From positions 15,836,953-15,900,952 of the forward strand of contig NC_088324.1 of NCBI RefSeq assembly GCF_910592395.1: a DNA stretch of 64,000 bases, written 5' to 3'. A program made the position numbers and the translations under genes. The stretch is from Lineus longissimus. Its lineage: Eukaryota > Nemertea > Pilidiophora > Heteronemertea > Lineidae. Below the pieces are notes generated by a model. That model ran no database searches, was not told the DNA's origin, and worked only from the letters and a program-made list of their open reading frames with translations. Each line of letters begins with the position of its first letter. The stretch's first letter is position 1. Positions 11,411 to 22,799 of the stretch are shown in pieces.

Positions 11411-11888
11411 GTGAGTATGAATAAGAACACCATCAGCTAACAGTGGCAGCAAGTGACGTGACATTTCTGACACAGCCATAGTTGGGAGCCATTTTTTGAG
11501 ACGACATGCTTCAAAAGGGCTATGATGGAAAAATGGGATTTAGTACACAAAATGGCCGTATAATTTGCGAGAGATCGAAATATTATTGAGAAATGTTCAA
11601 AGTCATAAAAGTTTTGGGACTGATGATATTGGTGATGTTAGTTCATTTTGAGCGAAAAGAGCACTCTCTTAAACAAAGAGCAGAGTTAATATCGTCAAAT
11701 GTCATGCAAGTTGCAGCACTTACGAAAGTATTTTCAAACAATATCTTGTACAAAAGTGATCGGATGAAATAGTCCTCGGCAAGCTGTTGGTGATTTCTTA
11801 TGATGACCTATATAATAGTACTCGTTTAATATCCAGATAACAGTAAAGTGACGAACACTTCTGCCTTTTTGACTCCTTGACAGAAAAC

Positions 11889-14193
11889 ATGGCTGCGATT
11901 ACCCCGACCACCCAACCAACGACAGGTAAGGTCATAACTGAGATATGCAAGTTTGAAATAAATATCTTAATTTTCAAATCTTAACAAAGTGGAAATCCCA
12001 TTAAAGGCTAGCTTGAAGTCAAGGGTGAGCGTTTAGTGACAACTTTGGTCTACCATAATATTGATCAACGTTTTGATGCCGAAAAAATCAAATAGACGTG
12101 TCCAAATACACGAGTTTAGAAAGAATGGTATGACGAGTAACCAGGACGTAATGTATACACCACTAGCAGCTGGTGTATAATTGATATTTGAAGACACCCA
12201 TTATCCATGGCAGTGTTAATGTTTCAGCATACACATCAACATCAACTGTCCAGAGCAGCACCAGCACACCGAGCAGCAGTACCAGCACACCGAGCAGCAG
12301 CACCAGCACACCGAGCAGCACCACCAGCATACCGAGCAGCAGCACCAGCACACCGAGCAGCAGCCCCCACGCAGCCGAGACCATTCTTATCATTGCTGCT
12401 GCAGTGCCTTCATGTATTGCCTTTATACTGGCCATCGCTCTCATCACTGTCATAGCATGTTGGTGCCGCAGTCGTCGACGTGCTAAGTTGAAGAAGAAAC
12501 GAAAGAAGAAAACGTAAATAGTACACTCTTATTTATTATGTTTAACCTCGATAACTTCCTGTAAAGTCAAGACATCAAACTATAAATGTCTCATGATACT
12601 TAAGTTGAAAATGACAGATACGCTACCTGATTTCCATCTGCCAATAACATAGAACTGGTCCTTAGGAGCTGATAATTGCTTACCTACAGTTCAATGTTGA
12701 TTAAGGAAATATCAACATGTGACCACTGGTCGCAATCAACTGATCGATTACTAATACCGAGTACTTTCATTCCTTAAGGAGTGTTGCAGTCAGCCTTGAA
12801 ACGTTAGAGGATGCACGGTCGAGAAGTTTGCGGGAAGCCCAAGCAAGTAGATTACAGATGCTACAAGATGGAGCAAAACAACTAGGATATACAAACCCTC
12901 TAGGTATGACAATGAAAGTCCCGGGTGACAATGAAAGAGCTAGTAAACACAATTTTGTTAAAGGTTACTCATTGGCATATCACATTCTGCTACAGTACCC
13001 AGACATATCCATCCATAAACAGATACAACATCTGATAAAATCATCACTAAGACAAGTCCAAAAAGATGTTTTGAATGTAATTTCACTAGGTTTAGAACAG
13101 TCAAAAGTTGATTGACAAACGGCCGAGACGAATAAGACGAAATCATATGATATTTTTCAGACATACAGAATGATGAGTTCTATCAAAACATCGCAGAAGA
13201 CGAGGTTAAAGGTAAGAAAGAGAGCTGTCCTGATTGAGGCCAAAATAAATAACACTGACGCCTCTTGAATTTTTTAAACATGGTGTCTTCAATAGAGAGG
13301 GATTTGTCGACTAAGGGAGGTTCCAAAATCAAAAATGTGTCTGCCAAAAGAGAATATGCAAGAGTTAGGATGTACAAACACCCAAGGCATGTAGAATCAA
13401 ACGAAAGGCCGGAACGAAAATGAAAGACCTAAAAGACAAGGCTGAGACTGAAACAGCCATAAATATAGGTAGCATAAACCCCCTAGGGAGTATCATGTTC
13501 TCCTTTTATGTGATAGCATATTAGACATTCTCTACACAGGCCAAGCGTTCCGTCATAGATGCTATGATGGCCCATGTTAGATTCTATGATGGGAATTCTG
13601 TCATATATCATGTTGCTGTCGACCCCCTCATAGAGCGCTTAACATTGAAGGATAAACCCAAACAACAGAAATTTGGAATTAAGAATAGTTCACGAATTCC
13701 AAATTTGTACAGTTTGTACCCCTCCGTTAGTCTGACTACTAACCGTATTTCACGTCGGTTTCAGCGAGATTCCACGAGATGGAACAAGATGCTGGGGGAT
13801 ATGTAAATGTTGAACGGAATGAATTATTACGTGGAGCAGTACCAGTACAAGATGATGGGGAGGACTACGAACATTTCGAAACTAAAGGACAGGTCTCTGC
13901 ACCGATACAGGTCCCGGTACAGAACAAAAGTGAAAACTCAGATGACGAAAAAGATGAACATGACTATGTAAACGTGCCGAAAGGAGGTAAGTTGTTTACA
14001 TTATTCACGGTTATCATTGGAAATGGCAATCCACTCCGGTGATGTTAAGATGCTCAGACACAAGATTTATATACGATATATGATTTATATACTTGATACG
14101 ATTGTTTTTGTTTCAGTAAAACCAGGACAAAGCGTAGTAAAAAAACCTGTACTCGCCAGGGTGCTCCATATGCTGGCGGATAAGGCTGAATGA
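11889..14193 (+). CDS. LAT-like single-pass membrane adaptor, six coding exons
   Basis: Coding exons: 11889-11925, 12228-12513, 12779-12903, 13161-13211, 13765-13986, 14117-14193; GT-AG and in phase throughout, giving 265 residues. The start AAAACATGG is strong, with no signal peptide. Residues 13-60 are Ser/Thr/Pro-rich with five STSTPSS-type repeats, a mucin-like stalk. Residues 64-90 are one membrane helix, ending in a Cys-Trp-Cys pair (possible palmitoylation) and a very basic stretch (93-107). The tail has five tyrosines: YTNP (145), YQNI (157), YVNV (179), YEHF (201) and DYVNVP (234). Four fit YxN, the GRB2 SH2-binding pattern; DYVNVP also occurs in vertebrate LAT. Short ectodomain, juxtamembrane cysteines and a pYxN-rich tail are LAT-type features, but homology is unproven and convergence is likely. 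The expected topology is N-out (reverse signal anchor). An open segment at 13296-13422 with EYARV might be an alternative last exon. Confidence 0.75.
12257..12361 (+). repeat. In-frame 21-bp coding minisatellite
   Basis: Five tandem 21-bp units encode STSTPSS three times, TTSIPSS once and STSTPSS again. They form the Ser/Thr stalk of the membrane adaptor. Because the unit is a multiple of three, copy number can change stalk length without breaking the frame. Confidence 0.9.
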
Positions 14194-17100
14194 GATAGCC
14201 AGAGGAATCCACGACAGAAACGAGAGACTTTAAGGCCAAGATGTATCCGAAAATGTAGCCTTTTTAGTACCTGCAAAGCCATCTACTGAAGAAAAAAGCA
14301 ACCAACATGGATATTTTCGCTATGATAGTTCATCTTCTACTTTTTAGCAAGCTCCTATCCCCTGGTATTATCTCGAGACGATTATGTTGAATCAAATGAT
14401 AGGTGCACCTTTTCCAAAGGTGGTTCTTCGTGTGTAGCGGTATGTTTGGTTGGGGCACGCAGTTACTAGCTTTTGACAAAGCCACTTGACAAAAACATAA
14501 CGCCCTAGAGGTTTTTCTAAGGTCGGTTGGGGCACGCATTTTCTAGTTTTCAACAAAGTCACTGAAAAACTATGACCCTCCAGAGCGTTTTCTAAGGTTG
14601 GCTTACCATGTATAGAGCGCCTTGGGATGGTTTGGGCTCGCAATCCTCGTACCAGACGTAACTTCGACACTACCCTACATGGGAACTGAAACCTGAATAT
14701 TACTCCAGTCGACGCACAAGTCCAAACGGTGGAACGTGTGACATTTTGAATTCTTATGTTGTAGCATCCGTGGGGCCTGATGTTTATTATGTTTATTATT
14801 ATTATATTATGCCCTGCAAAAACCCTGTGATATGAGAAATATCCATTTATTAATACTAGTATATTATTGCACATCCCACGAATCTCATAGTATTATCGCG
14901 TGAAGTGTGAAATATTCTAGACAAAGCGAACTACATGTATAACAATTTTCAAGCAAGTTTTTGTTTTCTTACATGTATTAACCTCGGGCAGATTCTGGAG
15001 ACTGTATTGTACAGTATATCCTTTTCGACAAGATACCGCTCTGTTGAGAAGTGGTCTGGGGTTACACCAGGAGACATCTGTATTAGCACAACACTTGGCC
15101 ACATGAAGAGGACATTTACCATCCACCAGGCTGACATACTGCCGGGACTTCCGTGATGCATTCCGAACAAAACTAGAACAGCCGACAACGGCAAGGCACT
15201 TTTTCCAATTTCAGCATCTATCTTTGCATGCACTGGTGCTTGATCAGACAGTTGGTAACTGCCGCTGCTCTCCCCGCATGCTGGCCACGGATTCGACTAT
15301 TGTTAATCAGAACGAGCAAAAACATTCAAACTTTACCAGAAGATAGTGCACAGATTTGGTGACCGTAACATTATTCTTAGGAAATTGAAGTTCCTTATTG
15401 AGCCATGTGGAGATAACTAACCGGTAGCAAGCGACCCTTCGCTGCGGTTATCGTGACTTCAGGAGATAATGCGCCGCTTAAGGTGCGATATACGCGGTTG
15501 ATGATGACGCTGTCTCCGGTACAAAACGTGGCGAGAATCAGTGATCTTCAGCCGGAGTCGCCGCGGTATCTCACACGCTAATCACGGCGTCTGTCCTCAC
15601 AGCCCGTAGGATGATTGCGAGGAGGCTTTCTGATGTCTCGTCAGGCGCCATCTTCACGATTTCATCAGTCTATTTGGCATGCCTTTTTCGACCTTTTTCA
15701 GCGGAATTCATTAAAACAAGTAAAACCATATGCCAATGCATGGATGCTGATACGCTTCAAGATTGTTTGAAGTCATAAACTGGTATATGAGGATATCGAT
15801 CATCTTAACTGTACACATTGCAAGGTGTATAGTACCATAAATACAGGATAATATAACGAGATATAGAATAAGGACACCCTTAAGATAAGAATACTTGGTG
15901 TAAATGAAAAAGTTGTCTATCGCATGACCTGTGACATACTGTAATCTTCGACAACTATCATACTAGAGTTTGATTCAGTATATATCACGAGATAATTCGT
16001 CTGGGTCAAAATGACCTGTCGTCTCCGTTTGTACCAAATTGTCCAAAATAACTGCGGTCAGTTCCAGCAACTCACGCGTTTAACCAGCTCAAACATACAA
16101 TGCAATAGGCGGAACAAAGCTCCATCAATCGCATACGATTTCCCATTTAACCAGCAGACTTCAGCTTTGTTATTTCCCAAGCTTGATACGCTGTTCCTCT
16201 TTATTCTCATTCTTTCCAAGAATTGATTAACCGATGGGATTCAAACATGCTTCCTAGCGACCGCGGTTAGTAATTCGCAGTCGGGATAACAACCCGATTA
16301 TAGTTCTGTGCTTTCAACGTCACTCGTGTCAATTGGGAAGGGATTGTGTCCGTGTTCGTCGTCAGCTAGGCCAGATTAGGAATCACTGACTTGCAAATGA
16401 GGTGTGGCTGAGTCGAGTTGTTCATTGTGCAATTTCCTTGTCACCTTCGACGTTGGAATAATTTTCAAATCGGAAGATTGAGTTTCAAATTCACAATATC
16501 GAGAGACAGAAACATAATTCTTAAAAAGAATCAGACCAGTTCGAAATAAACGGCGCCCCTCCTTCGCAATCTTGCCGTTTCTACATGCAGTTTCTGCACC
16601 AGTGTTTTTCCATATAGAGTAGTTATATCCCTTTTTAGTTCTGTTACAATGATGGTCTGCCATTCAAGGTGAAAGTTTCCCCGATTGATTTCGACTGATA
16701 AAGCACAACCAATCACAGTGAAACAAAAAACAGCAACATATTACCTTCCTGCTTGAACCGACCCCCCATACACCACAGCAAGCAAATGCTGACGACTTTT
16801 TCAGTTGGAATCATGCAAAAGCCACCAACTCGATGATTAGCCGCTGGTTATCCTTGATAGGATGCCAATCCCCCCTTAGAAGGTGCACGTTCGGCTCGTT
16901 CCTCACCCGGTGTCTTCCGCTAAGACTCTTGTTCGCGGTGGCAACCTTGTTAGAAGCCAATTGTTTTTTTCCGATCCGGTGTTTCCTAAAGCGATCGCAG
17001 GGACGTGACCAAGCAAAGGCGGAGTTCAGGTGCGCTGCAGTAAGCGACGATATAACAGGAAAAGTCACTTTTTTCAATTTGAATTTGATTTCAATTCTGA

Positions 17101-20100
17101 CTGATTTGAAGACATTTTTCAAGTGATTTTCTCAAACATTTGTCTCTTTCTATTTGATACGCTATACTGCTCGTAGTCAAACACTAAAGTACTGGGCGCG
17201 ATTAGCTGTCCGACTGTCACGGTTTACATTCAAATTATTGCTCGTAAACTGTTTTAAAATACCTCAATTTGATAAGGTGAGCTATGTGAGCAACACCGTA
17301 ATTGGATGGTTCACGTACAACTTGTTTTCCCTTCAGTATCTTCAGTCAATAGATGAGTTTGCGGAGTCAACCTTGTTGTCAATCGTCAACTGTTTTCTTT
17401 CTTCGCATTTCCTATCATGATCACTTGGACGTGATTATTCAGAGGGAGGGTGACGGCACCCAGGAACAGGGTGTAGAACTCTTTGAATCCCTTTTATTAA
17501 TTTGAATTCATAATCTGAAAAAATTGACATGTTTCCAGTGATTTCAGTATCAAATGTTTTGCAAACTTCTATAACACGTCAAACAACTGGCCCGATCTTG
17601 GTGTCCACAGAAGCGTTCCTGGATAAGCCTGGGGGAATAACGTTAAGCGCTTTGCTTGTTTCATTTATTGCTCTTTATCTCACAACTAAAACAGTGAAAT
17701 ATTTGGAAGGCACGGTCTTTCTATTAACGGAGTCTTTTAGGAAGGAATATCGCGTGTAGGCTAAATCTTCCTTGCCCTTTATAATGTGCGACACCTACTC
17801 AAACGAACTTTACGTTTTACTTTTTTTCACAATGACAAGACCAAGTCAGTGATGACTACACAAGTAACATAAAAACCACTATGAAAAATTCTTTTTACGG
17901 CGTGACGACGGGATTTTAATTTGGTATATCGGTTTTTGAAATGCTACCCATGCCTTCCGTTGGCACATGTAAAAGGTTAAGAAAGGCACTTCGTCAATAT
18001 GCCAAATCCTAACCTTTGCTCTGATATTAAGGTTATTTAGGAAAGAGAAATGATGAAGCAGTAATAAGGCGGTTAAGGTGGTCTTGAACGGCAAGATACT
18101 GTGGTCAATTGCTGATGCTGGTGGAGTATTGACGTTGTTTTTTAGCTCGAACAGACCAAGAGGTTCAACAGTATTGATGGAGAAGTTGTGAAAAATACCA
18201 ATTTTTTGTCAGGTCAAAGGTACTAGACGAAACAAACAATATTGATATATTAGCAAGAGGTGTTTGACCTTTACATCGTGTCAGCACATTGAATAGCTCA
18301 CTGAAAATATATCATAGGTTTAACACCCCGGGCTTCACGACTATATATTTCCTGCCCGACTGGAAGTCGGTGGCTCCGATACCTTCCTGCTCCCGATCAT
18401 CAAAGCTGCTTCTTCCAATACGAAACAAATGAGGCACTGAATCATCGATTCCTTTAGAGCACGATGTGGCAGCCTTTTCTTTAGATGAGATATGATAGCC
18501 TAAAGATATGTGTCATTTCGGGGCTGTTCTGTAGCTCAGCTAACTGGTGATATCAGGCTTCTAATGAGATGGTGAAGGAAACCCGCCATACACCAGGCCT
18601 CACTATCGTTCCCATCTAACTCAGGACAAGTCCGTGTCTGGCATTTAGAGAACAGCATCCTCACTGTTTCACTAACCCGCGAATGTGGTTTTGACCATCA
18701 GTCAGTCATGCAGGGAACGAGTTTCCCATTTCCATAAAGGAATTTAACTGGGTTCATTAGCTCCCCATCTGGATTACACAGTTGACCTTACTGGACACTC
18801 ACTCCCCTGTTGGACCTTAGTGTCAACCATCAAGGACCGGATTACAGCAGGGTCGCCAACCCATAGTCTATCCGAAATGAACTTTTTGAATGGCATCAAA
18901 CGTGTGTATATTGACCATCACGAACTGATCGAATCTAGGCCACATGTATGTATCTTAGCCTATTCCATTTTTTCTGAGTCCGGGGAACATAGTTTGATGG
19001 AATCAACAAGTACAAGGTAGTATAGTAAGGGAGAACAATAGTAGACCATAAATTCAGTTTGAGTCTGACCATTTGTGTCATGGAGGTCCTTCAGAAATGC
19101 TGCAGGCATTACATACTTAGTTTACGACAAACTTAACTCGTTTTGAGAGTTTTCATCCGAAAAAGTCTAATCCAATATGAATACGGTCGTTTAGAGGCGA
19201 CCTAGTCGAACTGTCGGGATCGTTACTGAGCAGTAAAGATACGCCCTTGTATCATAAAACATGACCATAACACAGCACTGCAACCTGTCACTCCTGTTGG
19301 TAAGAAGCTCTCACGGGAATCTTGAACGCTGCACAATGTTTCCTTGATGGGATCTCTGATTGTCAATTAAGACAAATCACACGCAATATTATCCTGGTGA
19401 TTAGTTGTCTGTCTAGCTGCTCATCATGTTGATAAAACACATTGTTGGTCAATCACGTGACACAGGAAAACATATTGTCTTCTCTTGGTGGTCCGGAAAT
19501 ATTTGCTTTGGTGTTCAGAGAACGCAAGAAAAACAGTTTTACTTATTAATCGTGTTTGTCCTACTTGATGTAGAATCCCCTCAACGCTATCATAGATTGG
19601 TTGCAAGTCGATATTTTTTCGGCGGTTTTGCCTTTTTTGGTTACCCGTCGCCATAATTTGTTTTCTGATTCTGAGTTCGAGGGCTGATATTAGCCACACT
19701 AACATTTCCAGTAACCTCGATCAGTGCTTCTGGTGCCAAATAGTACATATAACATGATTACCGGTGAATGTTCGTTTGTTACTGATATTTACGGGTGCCA
19801 AAAGTAACTCTTACCCCGAATTTGACTTGGCATGTAACCCCACTCTAATCCAAGTCCACGTGATCTGCCTCCTACACATTTCTTAACCACGAGCCAATAA
19901 TAGTGACCTAAGATGCGTCAATGATTAGCCTTCTACGTGATGATACGAGTTCTGGACGTACCCGGAGCTGATCCAAGCATTTCTATTCAAATGTCCATAA
20001 CCCCGGCAATCACTGGCAGCGTTCTGTTTACTGACCTCTCTCGCCGGGAAAAACTAAGCGGTTATGAGGTGATAAAGTTAAGACGAGATGTGCGGGAAAT

Positions 20101-20939
20101 GGGTCAACGGCTGTCATATCTAAGAGTGAGCTGATGTTGGAGGGAGTCCGAGCTTACAGGTTCATGGACATTATCATAGATTTATAAACAAGCCAAGGGA
20201 AAGTGAGAAATTCTGAGGCAATGTGTCAAGGAACCCAAGAATAAAGCTTCCAATATTTCAATTCATTATCGCGATAAAGTGATTTTGATTGGGCTGGGCC
20301 GAATAGTCAATAGACATTTGTACTGTTTTATGCTAGTTGGGCAAGGACCACAGACACGCAATAACACATTAAGGCTGGACACTTAATGAAATATGCCAGT
20401 AAGCTACTCGGAGAAGAAAGGAGAAGGGTCATTTACAACGATGTGTTGTAAACGGATGGTCGCGATCCCTTTTACTGTGAGAAAGTGCCCCTTCTTTGAG
20501 TGCCATTTCTATGTACCCTTTCGTGCCGTAAGTAGACTTGCATGATACAGTGGCTTAACCTAATAGGACAGCAGTGTTGTCTGGAGCTTGAATTATAACT
20601 TAAGAAGCGCCTCTGATGACAGGAGGGTCAACATTCAAAATATCAATCACCGAACTCAAACCTGGTGTGGTCAATCACTGTCGATACCATCCGTTTTTTC
20701 TACTATTGACATATTGATGGGAATATCCTAGGTCAGGGTCCCTATCCGCTTCTTATGGCACCACAAGGCTGACCTCATATTACACCATACTAATTGATGC
20801 TGATAGAACCACTAATTAATCGTGACTTGCTATGTCACGTAACACCAGAGAACGATAAGAAGAAACACTTCGACCTCGTAAATAAGACGATAAAGCAAAT
20901 AGTACTTTTCCTTAAACCACGTTCCTCTTTCACACGTAA
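14194..20939. other. Intergenic, no recognised gene
   Basis: No exon chain or domain is recognisable. A diverged tandem duplication with a period near 77 bp lies at about 14440-14620 (GGTTGGGGCACGC at 14448 and again at 14525). Open frames at 14392-14874 (-), 14949-15233 (-), 16833-17126 (+) and 18820-19020 (+) have no motif support. Confidence 0.5.
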
Positions 20940-21245
20940 AAATTTGGACTTCATTTTGAGGAGAAAAAAAAAAAGAAAAAAATTTTGGGACTCAGAAATT
21001 TTTTTTCATCTGCAGCATGACAAATTTGCCGCACTCAATTTCTTGACAGAAATCATGTCAGCATTCGTCTTTTCATGGCAATCACGCCCTTAGGTCAGGT
21101 TAGAGGGATGAATTTGATCATTGGGACCGCCCAATCCAGTGGTCGTGGTCTGGGTACCGGGGTGGTCGTGTTACCGGGGGCCTTGTAATCAGTGGCAATT
21201 AGAGAGGAAGCTATTCGGGACCGGCGAGTCTTGGTCGACATAGCT
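20940..21245 (-). mobile_element. Truncated copy of the Tigger/pogo-like family
   Basis: The stretch from the A-rich tract through the CCGCCCAATCCAGTGGTCG and GAGAGGAAGCTATTCGGGAC blocks matches, with indels, the copies at 4.1 kb and (inverted) 44.3 kb. The terminal CAGTGGAACCCC repeat is missing at both ends, so this is a truncated copy. Confidence 0.7.
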
Positions 21246-21603
21246 GTACGCAGATCATGTCCGAGTTCGTCATCTTCGATTCTATCTATTATTTCATTTA
21301 CCATAGTTTAAGCAGTATTGACTTTGTCAGCAGTTGGCAAGTGAATTAGATAACAACACACCTAACTGATCCCGAAGAAACTTGATATCTAAAAAGTGTT
21401 CTTACTCGCTTACTTCCTGTGGTACTTTATGGTGCTAACCCACTCAGTAAAAACGTCGTCATTATAAATGTGCCGACGAACTACAGTGCCTCTGCTTAAA
21501 ACGGCAAACAGCAGAACCAAACGAACTTATAAGATAAGCATCCTCAGCATCGCCGTTCTCTCCCGTTAGCGCGCAAGCTTCACTCGGCATAATTGCAAGC
21601 CAA

Positions 21604-21621
21604 CCAATCACAGTATAAAAG
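21604..21621 (+). promoter_or_regulatory. CCAAT plus TATA promoter core
   Basis: CCAAT (21604-21608) lies six bases before TATAAAAG (21614-21621). Transcription would start near 21645. The CCAAT box is unusually close to the TATA box. A clean donor, AAAAAAG/GTAGGG, follows at 21760/21761, so 21645 to 21760 reads as an ATG-free non-coding first exon on the plus strand. Confidence 0.55.
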
Positions 21622-22584
21622 AAGGCGCACGAGACAGTCACTTAGGAAGGTTATACAGATTTCGTTGCGATACACCAGCGAAAGGTCTTGACAACTGTTT
21701 CATAAGGACCCTAACACACAGCACCGGATACTTTCAGAAGAACACCAACGCCGAAAAAAGGTAGGGGAATTCAGATTGATATTTTTTATCACTAATGATT
21801 GATTGGCGTCTTACTTTTTTCTTTTAGTTTTTAACACATACTAAACAGCAAAAAAAGTTACCACAAGCAAAAACCATCAAAGACTCTTTTCCTTGATGTC
21901 TTCGGAGGGCAGTTGCTGAGAGTATAATTAATCAGTTAGAAAACTGTCACCAAAATATGTCCGAATAGATATCGATTTATTGAAAACTGAACTGTTATAA
22001 TTTCTGTCTTATGTTACTTTGCCCCGTTTGACAGAACTACCGTCACTTTCTTTCGCTCCCAGTTTACTTTTTGTCACCAAATGGTCAGTTGGTAGCCCAC
22101 ATCGCATTTGTCGCTTTGGATGCTTCATTCTCTTGTCTCACCAGAAAAAAACAGTCTACGAAAGTTTCTCACAAACCAAAATTAATAAATTTAGAGTTTT
22201 GCTGATGTTTACGACCATGAGGCATTTACATCAGAGAATAGTTCAATTATTTTGTTGTTTTTTCTCTGGTTCTGGTGCATGTTACAAGATTCTTGTAAGA
22301 TTCTAAATCCGAAGGAACTGTAAACCTTTATCAGTTAACAGTTTTTTGTGTATTTCTCCTTATCGTCTGTGACTGCGGTTAAACTGGCATGAACCTATTC
22401 GATCCCGTTTCATGTTACACTTGCCGAGAGTACAAAAGGCAAAAAGCAGATTCTATGATTGTTCGGTCGAGGGATATGCTTTACCTTTGTTAGCGGAACT
22501 TTGACAATGATAGTTCTGCGGCGCTGAAGCCATTCCTTAAAAAACGAAACGAAAAATCGTTTTGGTATTAAGCTTCGTTGCTTC

Positions 22585-22767
22585 ATGCTCAAGAGGGAGT
22601 TTACAAAGCACCGGGCGCATCCGGTATCAAGTTTACCAATAGCGACGGCAGCAAATCCATTGGAGAAACTCGCTGTCGAGGAGAGCACAGACCACAGAAC
22701 AGATTCATTATTTGTACAATACTTTTCATCGAACTGCCTTTCGAAAGGTACCATGTCTACCATTGAG
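22585..22767 (+). CDS. Candidate coding exon downstream of the TATA promoter
   Basis: An ATG at 22585 opens 61 codons that run straight into a GTAAAG donor at 22768 in phase 0. An AG acceptor (TATTAAG) lies just upstream. The peptide is Glu/Lys/Ser-rich with no known motif and no continuing exon found. A 126-codon frame covers the same place on the minus strand (22410-22790), so the strand is uncertain. It could be the first coding exon of the gene starting near 21.64 kb. Confidence 0.25.
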
Positions 22768-22799
22768 GTAAAGTAACTCTCAAGTACCATCTAAAGGTA

